Of a stretch of 64,000 nucleotides of DNA, positions 35,624 through 46,272 are shown piece after piece. Source of the stretch: an uncultured beta proteobacterium (GTDB lineage Bacteria; Pseudomonadota; Gammaproteobacteria; Burkholderiales; SG8-41). A program made the position numbers and the translations under genes. The notes under the pieces are model-generated. The model ran no database searches, had not been told where the DNA came from, and saw only the letters and a program-made list of their open reading frames with translations. Position 1 is the first letter of the stretch. Each line of letters begins with the position of its first letter. Where the stretch lies: the NCBI GenBank assembly GCA_903889565.1, contig CAISYC010000016.1:1-64000 (forward strand), given 5' to 3'.

Positions 35624-37093
35624 TCAGGCGGTGCCGCCGACGGTCAGACCGTCGATCCTGAGCGTCGGCTGGCCGACGCCGACCGGCACGCTCTGACCTT
35701 CCTTGCCGCAGGTGCCCACACCGGTGTCGAGCGACATGTCGTTGCCGATCATCGCCACCCGAGTGAGCACGTCGGGACCGTTGCCGATCAGCGTCGCACC
35801 GCGCACCGGATAGGTCACCTTGCCGTCCTCGATCATGTACGCCTCGGAGGCGGAGAACACAAACTTGCCGCTGGTGATGTCAACCTGCCCGCCGCCGAAA
35901 TTCACCGCGTACAATCCGTGTTTGACCGAGGCGATGATCTCGCCCGGATCGCAACCGCCGTTCAGCAGATAGGTGTTGGTCATGCGCGGCATCGGAATAT
36001 GCGCGAACGATTCGCGCCGCCCGTTACCGGTGACCGGCACGCCCATCAGCCGCGCATTGAGGCTGTCCTGCATGTAATTTTTCAGAACACCATCCTCGAT
36101 CAGCACGTTGCGCTGGGTCGGATTGCCTTCGTCATCGATATTGAGCGAGCCGCGGCGCGAGGCAATGGTGCCGTCGTCCACTACCGTGACACCGGGCGCG
36201 GCAACGCGTTCGCCGATGCGTCCGCTGAAAGCGGAACTGCCCTTGCGGTTGAAATCACCTTCAAGGCCGTGACCAATAGCCTCATGCAGCAGCACGCCGG
36301 GCCAGCCCGGCCCGAGCACCACGGTCATGGTGCCGGCCGGCGCCGGACGCGCCTGCAGATTGGTCAGCGCCTGCTCGACCGCCTTCCTCGCGTAATCGTC
36401 GAGCATGGCCTCGGTGAAATAGGCGTAATCGAAGCGCCCGCCGCCGCCCGCGCCGCCCTGCTCGCGGCGGCCGTCCTGTTCGACGATCACCTGCAGCGAC
36501 ATGCGGGTCAGCGGACGCACATCCGCCGCCGTCACGCCGTCGCTGCGCGCCACCATCACCACTTCATATTCGCCGGCGAGGCTCGCCATCACCTGCGTGA
36601 CACGCGGATCCAGCGCGCGCGCCTTGCGTTCGATTTTTTCGAGCAGTGCAACTTTGGCTGCATCATCAAGACTGACCAGCGGATCGCGCGGCACGTAGAG
36701 ATCGTGACCGCCGCTGCGACGCGCGATTTGCGTGGCCGCATCGCCGCCCTGGCGCGCGATCGCGCGGGTGGCCTGCGCCGCCGAGGTCAGGGCGGCGAGA
36801 CTAATGTCGTCGGAATAGGCAAAGGCGGTTTTTTCACCGGTGACGGCGCGCACGCCGACACCCTGATCGATGTTGAAACTGCCCGATTTGACGATGCCCT
36901 CTTCGAGGCTCCAGCCCTCGCTGCGGCTGTATTGAAAGTAGAGGTCAGCGTAATCGACCTTGTGCGCAAGCAGTTCGCCGAACACCTGTTCGAGCGCATG
37001 GTGATCGAGAGCGTGCGGCTCGAGCAGCGTGGCCTGCGCGGTCGCAAACACCTCTTCGGCGGTGGCAGTGCGGATTTCGGTCGGGCTGTTCAT
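35624..37093 (-). CDS. tldD: TldD metalloprotease subunit
   Basis: A 489-residue subunit of the TldD/TldE (PmbA) protease, which degrades unfolded peptides and matures microcin-type peptides. The zinc motif [11 protein letters not shown] is intact, with VSGTYADLYF-type substrate strands earlier in the protein and [22 protein letters not shown] at the end, carrying the distal Cys seen in TldD. AGGAAC precedes ATG 37091-37093. Partner pmbA is not in this window. It lies between nit (66 bases upstream) and greB, the usual beta-proteobacterial neighbourhood. Confidence 0.96.
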   Translation of the reverse strand: MNSPTEIRTATAEEVFATAQATLLEPHALDHHALEQVFGELLAHKVDYADLYFQYSRSEGWSLEEGIVKSGSFNIDQGVGVRAVTGEKTAFAYSDDISLAALTSAAQATRAIARQGGDAATQIARRSGGHDLYVPRDPLVSLDDAAKVALLEKIERKARALDPRVTQVMASLAGEYEVVMVARSDGVTAADVRPLTRMSLQVIVEQDGRREQGGAGGGGRFDYAYFTEAMLDDYARKAVEQALTNLQARPAPAGTMTVVLGPGWPGVLLHEAIGHGLEGDFNRKGSSAFSGRIGERVAAPGVTVVDDGTIASRRGSLNIDDEGNPTQRNVLIEDGVLKNYMQDSLNARLMGVPVTGNGRRESFAHIPMPRMTNTYLLNGGCDPGEIIASVKHGLYAVNFGGGQVDITSGKFVFSASEAYMIEDGKVTYPVRGATLIGNGPDVLTRVAMIGNDMSLDTGVGTCGKEGQSVPVGVGQPTLRIDGLTVGGTA

Positions 37094-37159
37094 GAAGTTC
37101 CTGCGGTGACTGTTGGGTATATGGGGCGGCCGCGCGCGGATGCAAGGACCGCAACGCAA

Positions 37160-38041
37160 TCAGATGCGGTGCAGTACGCGATGCTTGAGCGCCGGCAGGC
37201 TCTGCCGCAGACGCTTCAGATAGGCCGGATTAATGCCGGCACTGACCACGCCGGAGCCACGCGGCAGGCGGTCAAGCACCACGCCCCAGGGATCGACGAT
37301 CATGCTGTCGCCGTGAGTTTCGCGCCCGTTCAGATGATAGCCGCCCTGCGCCGGCGCCAGCACGTAAGCAAGATTCTCGATCGCGCGCGCGCGGATCAAC
37401 GTCTCCCAGTGCGCCTTGCCGGTGGTTTCGGTGAACGCGGACGGCACCACGATCAGATCAACGTCCTTCATCGCGCGATAGAGTTCAGGGAAACGCAGGT
37501 CGTAACAGATCGACAGGCCGATGCGGCCGAACGGCACATCGACCACCTGCACACTGTCGCCATGCTCGATCGTGCGTTCCTCGGAATATTGCTCGTCGCC
37601 CATGTTGAAGCCGAACAGGTGAATCTTGTCGTAACGCGCGACGCGTCTGCCCTTGTCGTCATACACGAGACAGCTGTTGCGGACTTTTTTCGGATCGGCG
37701 GACTCGAGCGGTATCGAGCCACCGATCAGCCAGATTTTGTGCTCGCGCGCGGTGTCGGCGAGAAACTGCTGGATCGGCCCCTTGCCGTCGGCTTCGCGCA
37801 CCTTGACCTTGTCGGTTTCGTGCATGCCCATGATGGCGAAGTATTCGGGCAAGGCGACCAGTTGCGCCCCGTCGGCAGCCGCTTTCGCAATCAGCCGCCG
37901 CGCCTCATTCAGGTTGGCGCTGACCTTGGGGCCCGATGCCATCTGCACCGCGGCAACGCGCACGACCGGCGCCGGCGCGGCGGGGCCGGCGGGTGTGGAC
38001 GGCCGCGCGCGGCCGAAAGAGGATGGGGGTTTGGCACTCAT
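37160..38041 (-). CDS. Nitrilase-superfamily hydrolase, probable deaminated glutathione amidase
   Basis: A 293-residue carbon-nitrogen hydrolase. The Glu-Lys-Cys triad is in VALPEYFAIMG, RYDKIHLFGF and LSICYDLRFPELYR. The MHETDKVKV loop and the tldD neighbour match the Nit1/Nit2-like group, which repairs deaminated glutathione (2-oxoglutaramate-type amides); omega-amidase is the close alternative. The first 25 residues are a Pro/Ala-rich extension (GPAAPAPVVRVAAVQMASG) ahead of the conserved VAAVQM start of the fold, so the true start might be later. Its ATG overlaps the stop of the preceding small gene by four bases. Confidence 0.92.
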   Translation of the reverse strand: MSAKPPSSFGRARPSTPAGPAAPAPVVRVAAVQMASGPKVSANLNEARRLIAKAAADGAQLVALPEYFAIMGMHETDKVKVREADGKGPIQQFLADTAREHKIWLIGGSIPLESADPKKVRNSCLVYDDKGRRVARYDKIHLFGFNMGDEQYSEERTIEHGDSVQVVDVPFGRIGLSICYDLRFPELYRAMKDVDLIVVPSAFTETTGKAHWETLIRARAIENLAYVLAPAQGGYHLNGRETHGDSMIVDPWGVVLDRLPRGSGVVSAGINPAYLKRLRQSLPALKHRVLHRI

Positions 38042-38373
38042 TTGACGACTTCGATTTTAAGCGATTCGCCGGGCTTCACGTCGTTGATCAGACTGATGCG
38101 CGCGGCGTCCACCGCCAGCGTCATCAGCCAGGCGCGCAACTCCTCGGCCTGCAACAGCGGATTCTGGCCGTATCCGTGATGAATCACAATACGTGAACCC
38201 GGTGCGGCAAGATGGGCGCGGATCGCGTCACGCACTGCCGGCTGCTCGAGCACCGCGCGCGCCGAGCGCGGGCGATCCCACAACTCCGGTGCCACTGTCG
38301 GCAGATCATCCGCCAGCGCGGTCGCCGCCGCGAAAAACAACAACGCCGCAACGTGACTCCGCAAGGGTCTCAT
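38038..38373 (-). CDS. Small exported protein between yhdP and nit, hypothetical
   Basis: A 111-residue protein with a clear signal peptide (HVAALLFFAAATALA) and a mature part containing SRIVIHHGYGQNPLLQAEELRAWL and ending GESLKIEVVK. I do not recognise the family. Four-base overlaps with yhdP upstream and nit downstream put it firmly in the operon, and its codon use matches them, so it is real. A periplasmic role linked with YhdP or the envelope is a guess from location only. Confidence 0.8.
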   Translation of the reverse strand: MRPLRSHVAALLFFAAATALADDLPTVAPELWDRPRSARAVLEQPAVRDAIRAHLAAPGSRIVIHHGYGQNPLLQAEELRAWLMTLAVDAARISLINDVKPGESLKIEVVK

Positions 38374-41300
38374 TTCGATCTGCCCGCCTTGTCGGCTTGC
38401 GTAGCCGGCGCCGCATCGACCTTGGCTACCTGCGGATCGGCCCAGGTGCCCGTCACGCTGTACTCGTGCGACGCCATCTGGTTGATCGGGTCCTTGAGCA
38501 GTTTCTGCGCAACGAACGCGGCGATGCCGGCGACCGGCCCCGCCACCAGCGCGCCGGCGACCGACAGGCTGTCCGACACGCTGGGCAGGACCTTGACGCG
38601 CAATTTCTGCGTTTCCGCATTGAGATCGACGTCACCGCTCATATTGATCCGCACCGCCGGCCCGTCGATGCGCAGATCGTCGGTGGTGGCAACGCCGCGT
38701 TTGACATCGACCGAGCCGACGATTTCGTCGAAGGCCAGGCCTTCGCTGAAAATATCGCGAAAATCGAGCGAGAGCCGGCGCGGCAACGATTGCAGACTCA
38801 AAATGCCGAGCAGTTTGCCGACACCGGGATCGAGTTTGACGAACTGGCCCTTGCTCGCGCTGAAATTGAAATTGCCCGACAGCGTCGCATAATCGATCGC
38901 CGCCGGATTGCCGGCCCAGGACAGCGCGCCCTTGAGTTTGCCGGTGCCGCGACGGATGCCGGCCGGATAACCCATGCGCACCAGAAATTTTTCGATGTCG
39001 TTGACGTCAAGCTTCACGTTGTTGAGCGAGGTGCCCGGCTGCGCCAGCCACGACTGCCAGCGGCCGTCGGCCTGAAATGTCGCATCCGGATTGACGATTT
39101 GCAGGCGTTCGATTTTCCAGTCCTGCCCTTCCTGCTGCGCCGCGATTTCAAGTTTGCCAAGGCTGATTTTTCCGATCTGAAACTGGTCAGCGACGATATC
39201 GAGCGCGGGCAGTTCGTTCGGCGCCTCTTTGCCGTTTGCCGTCAACACCGCCGGCCCCGCGGTGGACGCCGGTATGACCAGATTTTTCATGCGTGCGGTG
39301 ATCTTGCCGCGCCCCTGTCCGCGCCACGCCACTTCGCCGAGCAGTTCGCGGCCGACCAGCGAAGTCTGCCAGTTGCCGCCCTGCGCGGTGCCCGTCACGG
39401 CGAGATCGTTGAAATGGCGGCCCAGCACGTCAAGCCCGCCGAATTTGACATCGATCCCGGCCAGATCGACCTGCGGTGCGCCGCCCTGCGCGCCCTTGAA
39501 CAGCGCCAGCCACTGATCGAGATCGAGACTCTTCAGATTGCCGGTAACCCACACGCCGCGACGGTCGGGCGCCGCTGCCGGCACCGCGCCGCCGAAATTG
39601 ATCGCGCCGCGTTCGAACACGCTGGCTGTGCCGTCGCGCCGCCGCTGCAACTGCGCGGCAAGAATATTGCCGATCGAAAAATTGAGCCGGTCCTGCTGCG
39701 CGCTCGACACCACGCGCTCGAGCCGCAACGGCAGCGCTTCGGCCGCTGCCTTGGCAAACGGCGCCGGCAGGCTGGAGGCTACGCCCTGCAGCGACGATTC
39801 GAGCACGAAATCGGCGAACTGCTTGCGCAACAGCACGGTGGCGCGCCAGTCGGTGGTGCCGTTAAGCGCCTGCGCGATGAAAGAACTGGTGCTGCGCCGG
39901 AAGTTGTCCATGTTAACGCGACCGCCGATGCTGATGCGCGTGCTGCCGTCGCGCAGGGAGCCCGCGTTGATGCTGGCCGGACCGCCGAGGATATTGAGCG
40001 TGGCGTTTGAAATACGCAGGCCGGATTCGCTGAACTCAAGACGCCCGTTCAGCTGTTCGGCGGCCGGAAAGTACGCCTCGCTGCTGTCGATCGAATTATT
40101 CAAAAACTGGTAGACGCCGGAGACTTTGGTGTCGTGCGGGTTGCCCAGCGGAATCGTCAATTTCAGCGACAGCTTGCCGGCGCCCTCGGCGCGCATGCCG
40201 GCGGTGAAATGTTCGATCATGCCGGAGACCGGGCTCTTCTCGATGAAATTGAGAAATTCCGCGGTCGGCCCCTCGGCCTCGCCGTTGACGGTGAGCACGC
40301 GCGGCGGCGCCAACACATCGGGAATCTCGGCGCGCACGCGCGCCACTTTCGCCCCCAGGATCGTCCCCTCGCGCACGATGATATCCATGCGACGGCCGCG
40401 AAAGGTCAGGTCGCCCTCGATGTTTTCGATGCGCGGCCAGTTCGGCGCATAGTCGAGCACGCCGCCGTTGACGCGCGCCGCCACCTCGAACAGGCCGCCG
40501 CGCCCCTCGGGGAAGGGAAACTCGTTGAGGTTGCCGCGCAAACGCAGCTTGACGTCTTTCGAACTGCCGCCGTGAAACGCGCCCTGCAGCCACTCCCGCG
40601 TGTGTTCAGGCACCTGCAGCGGCAGGTAGCGCGCAACGCTCATTGCCTCGGCACGCGTGAAGCTGCCGGTGATATCCGCGGTGCCACGGCCCTCGGCGGC
40701 CGTCTGATAGCTGCCGCTGATGCTGCCCGACAGATCGGCATTGGAAAACGCCACCGTGTTCAACTTGATGTCGTACTGCGCGCCGTCGCGTTGCCAGCCG
40801 ACCTGCGCGGTCAGCACGTCGAGGGCGAGTTTGTCGCCGAACAGCAACGGCAGATCGACGTTGGCGTTCTGGGTGTTCAGATAGAGCGTGCCGCCCTTTT
40901 CGCTGCCGTCGATTTGCCCGCTGACGCCCTTGAAACCGGGTTTGCTGCCCACCGCATTGATGCCCAGATTGACGAAGCGCGCCTTCACGCTGTATTGCGC
41001 GGGCTGCGGCCACTCGCCGTTCCACTTGACCGCCACGTCGTAAAGGCTGCCGCGCGGCGCGTAGATATCGAGTTCGCGGCGCAGTTCGGCGTTGATCGGC
41101 AGGTGGTCTGCAAATGCGAACAGCGGTTCGAAATCGAGCGCATTGACCTGCAATTCGCCGCGCGCCGGCTTGCCGCCGGCGCCCGCGCGGTAGCGCAGCA
41201 GCAGATCCATCGGTTGCAGCGTCATCGCGCTGGTCGACATGCCGAGCTTGGAAGTCGTCACCTCGAAACCGCCGTCGATCTGTTTCCAGCCGACGCGGCC

Positions 41301-42218
41301 TTTCAGTTCATCAAGCTGCAGATCGCCGAGATCGCGGCCGAGTTGGGTCTTGACCTGGGCGAGCTGCACATCGGCGGTGATTTCCGAAGGCTCGCCGTTG
41401 GTCAACCCCGCCCACACGCGCAGGGCGCCGACACCGTGCGGAAAATACACCGGGAAATCGATCCATTCGCGCCAGCCCGCGATATCGGTGTAATCGAGCT
41501 GCACGAACACCTGACCGTTCCATTGCGCCAGCGTATCGACGGTGCGGCCGGTCAGGTCGCCGCGCACGTCGAGCGGAGTCGCCAGTTTTTCCGGCGGCAC
41601 CGCGCGCAGGCCGAAGCGGTGGTGCGAGCCGGAATTGTCGAGGCGGAAATCGACGCTGGTCAGCGCCAGCGGCGGCGCGCCGCGCAAGGCGTCGTTCCAG
41701 CGGATGGTGGCGCCGCGAATGGTGATCTCGTCCTGCCGCAGCAGCCAGTCCGAGAGGCCGCCGCCATCGACCTTCTTGCTCATCTCCATGCCGGCGACGG
41801 AGATCACGCCGTGCTCATCGCGCCGGATGTCGAGGTCAGGGCCTTCGATGCCGAGCGAATCGAAACGCGGCTCCCAGTTCACCAGCGACCACCACGACAA
41901 CACGCTGCTGACGCGCTCGAGTTTGAGCGCGGGCACGCCGGCCTTGTCGTAGATTGCCAGATCGCTCAGTGTCAACTGAAGATTGACGCCGCTCCAGCGT
42001 CCTTCGAGCTTGCCGATGGTAATGCGCTGACCGACGGCTTTCGTCAGATTCTGCGCGATCGGTTCGCGATACTGTTCGATATTGGGCAGCAGCCAGAACC
42101 GCACGCCACACACGATCAGCGCAAAAACGAAGCTGAGAATCAGCAGCGCCCAGCTCACCACACGGTAAGCCCACAGCGTACTGACCCCCAACCATCTGAA
42201 AATTGGGATAACGGGCAC
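38370..42218 (-). CDS. yhdP: YhdP-family AsmA-like envelope protein
   Basis: A 1282-residue protein with one N-terminal inner-membrane helix (VVSWALLILSFVFALIVCGVRF) and a very long periplasmic beta-rich body, typical of the bridge-like AsmA/TamB superfamily. The start YREPIAQNLTKAVGQRITIGKLEGRW and the closing AFVAQKLLKDPINQMASHEYSVTGTW, preceded by a GALVAGPVAG stretch, are family marks. In enterobacteria YhdP helps move phospholipids to the outer membrane. First gene of the operon yhdP, small exported protein, nit, tldD, greB; divergent from glnE across 64 bases. Confidence 0.95.
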   Translation of the reverse strand: MPVIPIFRWLGVSTLWAYRVVSWALLILSFVFALIVCGVRFWLLPNIEQYREPIAQNLTKAVGQRITIGKLEGRWSGVNLQLTLSDLAIYDKAGVPALKLERVSSVLSWWSLVNWEPRFDSLGIEGPDLDIRRDEHGVISVAGMEMSKKVDGGGLSDWLLRQDEITIRGATIRWNDALRGAPPLALTSVDFRLDNSGSHHRFGLRAVPPEKLATPLDVRGDLTGRTVDTLAQWNGQVFVQLDYTDIAGWREWIDFPVYFPHGVGALRVWAGLTNGEPSEITADVQLAQVKTQLGRDLGDLQLDELKGRVGWKQIDGGFEVTTSKLGMSTSAMTLQPMDLLLRYRAGAGGKPARGELQVNALDFEPLFAFADHLPINAELRRELDIYAPRGSLYDVAVKWNGEWPQPAQYSVKARFVNLGINAVGSKPGFKGVSGQIDGSEKGGTLYLNTQNANVDLPLLFGDKLALDVLTAQVGWQRDGAQYDIKLNTVAFSNADLSGSISGSYQTAAEGRGTADITGSFTRAEAMSVARYLPLQVPEHTREWLQGAFHGGSSKDVKLRLRGNLNEFPFPEGRGGLFEVAARVNGGVLDYAPNWPRIENIEGDLTFRGRRMDIIVREGTILGAKVARVRAEIPDVLAPPRVLTVNGEAEGPTAEFLNFIEKSPVSGMIEHFTAGMRAEGAGKLSLKLTIPLGNPHDTKVSGVYQFLNNSIDSSEAYFPAAEQLNGRLEFSESGLRISNATLNILGGPASINAGSLRDGSTRISIGGRVNMDNFRRSTSSFIAQALNGTTDWRATVLLRKQFADFVLESSLQGVASSLPAPFAKAAAEALPLRLERVVSSAQQDRLNFSIGNILAAQLQRRRDGTASVFERGAINFGGAVPAAAPDRRGVWVTGNLKSLDLDQWLALFKGAQGGAPQVDLAGIDVKFGGLDVLGRHFNDLAVTGTAQGGNWQTSLVGRELLGEVAWRGQGRGKITARMKNLVIPASTAGPAVLTANGKEAPNELPALDIVADQFQIGKISLGKLEIAAQQEGQDWKIERLQIVNPDATFQADGRWQSWLAQPGTSLNNVKLDVNDIEKFLVRMGYPAGIRRGTGKLKGALSWAGNPAAIDYATLSGNFNFSASKGQFVKLDPGVGKLLGILSLQSLPRRLSLDFRDIFSEGLAFDEIVGSVDVKRGVATTDDLRIDGPAVRINMSGDVDLNAETQKLRVKVLPSVSDSLSVAGALVAGPVAGIAAFVAQKLLKDPINQMASHEYSVTGTWADPQVAKVDAAPATQADKAGRSK

Positions 42219-42282
42219 GGCGCGCGCTAGAATTCCTGAAATTGAGGCAACATAATGATTTATTTCCTGATTGTAACCTGAA

Positions 42283-44985
42283 ATGTCTGCCCATAACGGC
42301 TCGGCGGCGGCCTCGGATGACAGCTTGATCGAGCGCGCGCAAACCCTTTCGCGCTACGCGCGGCGCGTGCTCGCGGCCGAGCCGGCGCTGTTGACCGCGG
42401 CCGAGCTTGCCGGCGCGATCGGCGCCGCAGGCATGCGCGCGCGCGTCGTGGACAACGCCGGCGACGACGCGGAATTGATGCGATCGCTGCGCACCCTGCG
42501 CAAGCACGTCATGCTGCGCCTGATCGCGCGCGATCTCGGCGGGCTCGCCACGCTCGCCGAGGTGGTGGCGACGATCACTGCGCTGGCCGAAGTTTCGATC
42601 GAGCGCGCAGTGAGCCATATCGAACGGCGTCTCGCCGCCGATTGCGGCACGCCGCTGGGCACGGAGAGCGGCCGGCCTCAGCACCTGCATGTCATCGGCA
42701 TGGGCAAGCTCGGCGGACGCGAACTCAACGTGTCCTCCGACATCGATCTCGTCTTCGCTTATCCGGAGGACGGCGAGACCGACGGCCCGCGACCGCTCAG
42801 CAATCATGAATACTTTATCCGGCTGTCGCGCCGGCTGATCACGATCCTCAACGAAAGCACCGCCGACGGCTTTGTCTTTCGCGTCGACATGCGCCTGCGC
42901 CCGCTCGGCGCGGACGGCCCGCTCGCCTGCAGCTTCGGCATGCTGGAGAATTATTTCATCACCCAGGGCCGCGAGTGGGAGCGTTACGCGTGGATCAAGG
43001 GCCGCGTCCTCTGCGGCGACCGCGCGGCGGAACTGGCGGCGCTGGCGCAACCCTTTGTCTACCGGCGCCATCTTGATTACAGCGCCTTCGAGTCGCTGCG
43101 CGAATTGCATCAGGAGGTGCGCCGCGAGGTCGAGCGGCGCGACATGCAGGACAACATCAAGCTCGGTCCCGGCGGCATCCGCGAAATCGAATTCATCACG
43201 CAATTGTTCCAGCTGGTGCGCGGCGGCCACGACAGCGCGCTGCGCATCATGCCCACGCTCGAAGTGCTGCCGCTGATCGCCGCGCGCAATCTGTTGCCGT
43301 CTACCGCGGTGGACGAGTTGATGCAGGCATACAGCTACCTGCGCAAACTCGAACACCGCCTGCAGTACCTCGACGACAAGCAGACGCAGTCGCTGCCGCA
43401 GAATGATGCCGACCGCGCGCTGATCGCAGACGCCATGGATACCGCGGACTACGCGACGATGCGCGGCGAACTCGATGCCCACCGCGCCAACGTGACACGC
43501 CACTTTGACGGCATTTTCGCCGACTCGCGCAGCGACGAACACCCGCTCGCCGGCCTCTGGCAGGGCGCCGACGCCGAAGCTCTGGGCGCCCGCCTGATTG
43601 CGCTGGGTTATGCAGAACCGGCGCGCGCGCTGGCCGCTATCGCCGCCCTGCGCAACAGCAACCGCGTGCGCCAAATGCCGGAGGCCAGCCACGCGCGGAT
43701 GGCGCGGCTGATTCCGCTGGTCGCCGAAGAGGCCGCGCGCTGCGCCAACCCGGACGTGACGCTTGAACGCATGCTGCATTTGATCGAGAGCATCAGCCGG
43801 CGCGAATCCTATCTCGCGCTGCTGCTGCAATATCCGCAAACGATCGCGCGCGGCGCTGTGCTCGCCAGCGCCAGCCCGTGGGCGGCCGATTATCTGGCGC
43901 ACCACCCGATCCTGCTCGACGAACTGCTTGATTCGCGCGACATGCACGCGGACAACGACTGGCCGCGGCTGGCGGCGATGCTGGAACAGCAGCTTGCGCA
44001 GGCGACCGGCGAGCGCGAACGCGAGATGGATGCGCTGCGCCATTTCAAGCACGCGCAGACGCTGCATCTGCTTGCGCGCGATCTCGGCGGCGAACTGCCG
44101 CTCGAGCGGCTGTCCGACGAACTCTCGGCGCTGGCTGATCTGATTCTCGCCGAGACGCTGCGCGTGACCTGGCGCGACCTGCCGGCGCGGCATTGCGCGG
44201 AGCCGCGCTTCATCATCGTCGCCTACGGCAAGTTGGGTGGAAAGGAACTCGGCTACGCCTCGGACCTCGATCTGATTTTTCTGCACGAGGACGCCGCCGC
44301 CGAGGCACCGGTCAACTACGCGCGTCTCGCCCAGCGCATGAACAGCGCGCTGTCGAGCGTGACGCCGGCCGGGGTGCTCTACGAAACGGATCTGCGCCTG
44401 CGCCCCGACGGCGCCAGCGGCCTGCTGGTGAGCCCGATCGACGGCTTCGCCGAATACCAGCGCAATCACGCCTGGGTGTGGGAGCATCAGGCGCTGACGC
44501 GCGCGCGCTTCGTCGCCGGCGACCGCGCGCTCGGCGCGCAATTCGAGACGATTCGCGTCGAAGTGCTGCGGCGCGAACGCGACATCGCGAAGCTGGGCGA
44601 GGAAATCGCCGGCATGCGCCGGACCATGCTAGACGGCCACCCCAACAACAGCGGCCGCTTCGACATCAAGCACGACCGCGGCGGCCTGATCGATGTCGAA
44701 TTCATCGTGCAGTACCTGGTGCTCGGCTTCGCCCACCGTGACGCCGCGCTGACCGGCAATATCGGCAATCTCGCCCTGCTCAAGCTCGCCGCCTCGCTCG
44801 GCTTGATCGACAGTCAGCAGGCGCTGGCAGTGCATGATGCCTACCGCCGGCTGCGCCAGCTGCAGCATGCGCTGCGCCTGCAGGGCGACCGCTATGCACG
44901 CGTCGATGCCGGCGAACTGCGCGGCGAGATCGCGGCGGTGCAGACGCTGTGGCGGACTGTGCTGGGAGAAGCCGCGGCAACGTAA
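42283..44985 (+). CDS. glnE: Glutamine synthetase adenylyltransferase/adenylyl-removing enzyme
   Basis: A 900-residue bifunctional regulator of glutamine synthetase. Two nucleotidyltransferase domains are visible: IGMGKLGGRELNVSSDIDLVF in the N half (deadenylylation side) and AYGKLGGKELGYASDLDLIF in the C half (adenylylation side), each with the family G-S-x-x-D-x-D-type acidic pair. Each is followed by its helical partner, with LGPGGIREIEFITQLFQLVRG and HDRGGLIDVEFIVQYLVL as twin repeats. It responds to PII (GlnB) and glutamine, so it sets nitrogen assimilation. Divergent from yhdP; convergent with the cyclase gene. Confidence 0.97.
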   Translation: MSAHNGSAAASDDSLIERAQTLSRYARRVLAAEPALLTAAELAGAIGAAGMRARVVDNAGDDAELMRSLRTLRKHVMLRLIARDLGGLATLAEVVATITALAEVSIERAVSHIERRLAADCGTPLGTESGRPQHLHVIGMGKLGGRELNVSSDIDLVFAYPEDGETDGPRPLSNHEYFIRLSRRLITILNESTADGFVFRVDMRLRPLGADGPLACSFGMLENYFITQGREWERYAWIKGRVLCGDRAAELAALAQPFVYRRHLDYSAFESLRELHQEVRREVERRDMQDNIKLGPGGIREIEFITQLFQLVRGGHDSALRIMPTLEVLPLIAARNLLPSTAVDELMQAYSYLRKLEHRLQYLDDKQTQSLPQNDADRALIADAMDTADYATMRGELDAHRANVTRHFDGIFADSRSDEHPLAGLWQGADAEALGARLIALGYAEPARALAAIAALRNSNRVRQMPEASHARMARLIPLVAEEAARCANPDVTLERMLHLIESISRRESYLALLLQYPQTIARGAVLASASPWAADYLAHHPILLDELLDSRDMHADNDWPRLAAMLEQQLAQATGEREREMDALRHFKHAQTLHLLARDLGGELPLERLSDELSALADLILAETLRVTWRDLPARHCAEPRFIIVAYGKLGGKELGYASDLDLIFLHEDAAAEAPVNYARLAQRMNSALSSVTPAGVLYETDLRLRPDGASGLLVSPIDGFAEYQRNHAWVWEHQALTRARFVAGDRALGAQFETIRVEVLRRERDIAKLGEEIAGMRRTMLDGHPNNSGRFDIKHDRGGLIDVEFIVQYLVLGFAHRDAALTGNIGNLALLKLAASLGLIDSQQALAVHDAYRRLRQLQHALRLQGDRYARVDAGELRGEIAAVQTLWRTVLGEAAAT

Positions 44986-45000
44986 TGCCGCGCGCGGGGC

Positions 45001-46272
45001 TTACTTGGGCAACGGCCCGAGCAGACGGTAGGCGGTGATCTCGCGATGCCCCTTCACCGTCAGCGGCTCGGGGCCTTCGAACTGGTACTGGCCGCGCAAA
45101 CGGCGGTAGGTCGCGACATCGACCAGAATGCCGCCGGTGGTCGCTTCCGTGGTGAGACGGCTGGCGATGTTGACGGTGTTGCCCCACAGATCGTAAATGA
45201 ACTTGTGCACGCCGATCACGCCGGCGGCGGCCGGACCGGTACCGATGCCGATGTGCATGCCGAGCGGGCGGCCGGAGCGGGTCTTGCGCTGCGGCATTTG
45301 ATCGCGAATCTCCAGCGCCATCAGCGCGATACCCTCGGTGTACTGGGCGCTGTGGTCCTGCAAACCGCCGGCCACCATGTAAGCGTCGCCGATGGTCTTA
45401 ATTTTCTCGAGGCCGTACTTGTCGGCGAGATTATCGAACCACGAAAAGATTTCATTCAGCAGATCGAGCATTTCGCGCGGCGGCATTTCCTCGGCAAGCC
45501 GCGTGAAATCGGTCAGATCGGCAAACATCACGGTGCAATCGGCGAGACTGTCGGCAATGACGCCTTTTTCGTGCTTCAGGCGTTCCGCAATATGGCCGGG
45601 CAACACGTTGAGCAGGAGCTGCTCGGAGCGCTGCTGCTCGGCCTGCAGCGCGTTATGCTCGCGGTCGAGCGCATCCTTGAGGCGGTCTTTTTCGCGCACG
45701 AAATAGACCACCAGCAGGTAGACGATGGTGGACATCGCGGCGAAATTGAGCACGAAGAACACCGCGATGGTCTGCAGCGGCAGGCCGGTCGCCTTGTCGG
45801 CGCCGTAGGCGAGGTAATAATCGAAAAATCCCGACACCGCCGTCATGACGATGTAGGCGAAGAACCACGGCACCGACTCCTTCGGTCCCTGGAAGATCAT
45901 GACACCGATCGGCGCCAGCAATGCCCAAAGCATGACGCCCGACGAGGTTACATAGCTGCCGATCGACCACTGCATGATGAACGGCACGAACAGATACAGG
46001 CTGGTCTGGGCGAAGCGGAAAAACTCAAAATTCAGGTTCCAGATGTAGATGCCGAGCGTGGTCGCCGATACCAGCAGGTAGACCAGCGGCACCGTGGCGG
46101 AATACTTGATGCCCATCAAATGGTAGATCACCAGCCACAGCATGGCCGCCGCGCCCATCAGGCCGCAGGCAAAAATCAGCAGGGTCTTGTGCAGCTTCTG
46201 TTCGTCGCTGTCGTCCGGGCTGATGATGCGCGCGCTAATCCGGCCTAGCAATCTGTCAGCGGCTGCAACCAT
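45001..46272 (-). CDS. Class III adenylate cyclase with six-helix membrane domain
   Basis: A 423-residue membrane enzyme: six helices between about residues 30 and 190, then a coiled signalling helix (REKDRLKDALDREHNALQAE) and one cyclase catalytic domain. Catalytic metal residues lie in VMFADLTDFTRLAEE and the later Asp of GDAYMV. The Lys in KIKTIGDAYM and the Asp in IYDLWGNTVNIASRL are the ATP-selecting pair, so cAMP is the likely product rather than cGMP. It resembles the MASE-type six-helix cyclases. An alternative GTG start at 46324-46326 adds 18 residues. No partner gene nearby; a cNMP-binding protein is coded 12 kb to the left. Confidence 0.9.
   Translation of the reverse strand: MVAAADRLLGRISARIISPDDSDEQKLHKTLLIFACGLMGAAAMLWLVIYHLMGIKYSATVPLVYLLVSATTLGIYIWNLNFEFFRFAQTSLYLFVPFIMQWSIGSYVTSSGVMLWALLAPIGVMIFQGPKESVPWFFAYIVMTAVSGFFDYYLAYGADKATGLPLQTIAVFFVLNFAAMSTIVYLLVVYFVREKDRLKDALDREHNALQAEQQRSEQLLLNVLPGHIAERLKHEKGVIADSLADCTVMFADLTDFTRLAEEMPPREMLDLLNEIFSWFDNLADKYGLEKIKTIGDAYMVAGGLQDHSAQYTEGIALMALEIRDQMPQRKTRSGRPLGMHIGIGTGPAAAGVIGVHKFIYDLWGNTVNIASRLTTEATTGGILVDVATYRRLRGQYQFEGPEPLTVKGHREITAYRLLGPLPK

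Noticed and set aside
37160-38041. Nitrilase-superfamily gene as partner of the nitrile hydratase operon
   Set aside because: It is 33 kb away, in the conserved yhdP-nit-tldD setting, and has Nit1/Nit2-type motifs, so it is a housekeeping amidase.
35918-38179. Long open frame (753 codons) on the plus strand
   Set aside because: It lies antisense to tldD and nit, is rich in His/Arg/Gln/Ala without any domain, and is a shadow of high-GC codon use.
40134-44541. Very long antisense frames (about 700 and 900 codons) opposite yhdP and glnE
   Set aside because: Both real genes have full-length family matches; the shadows have no recognisable motifs.
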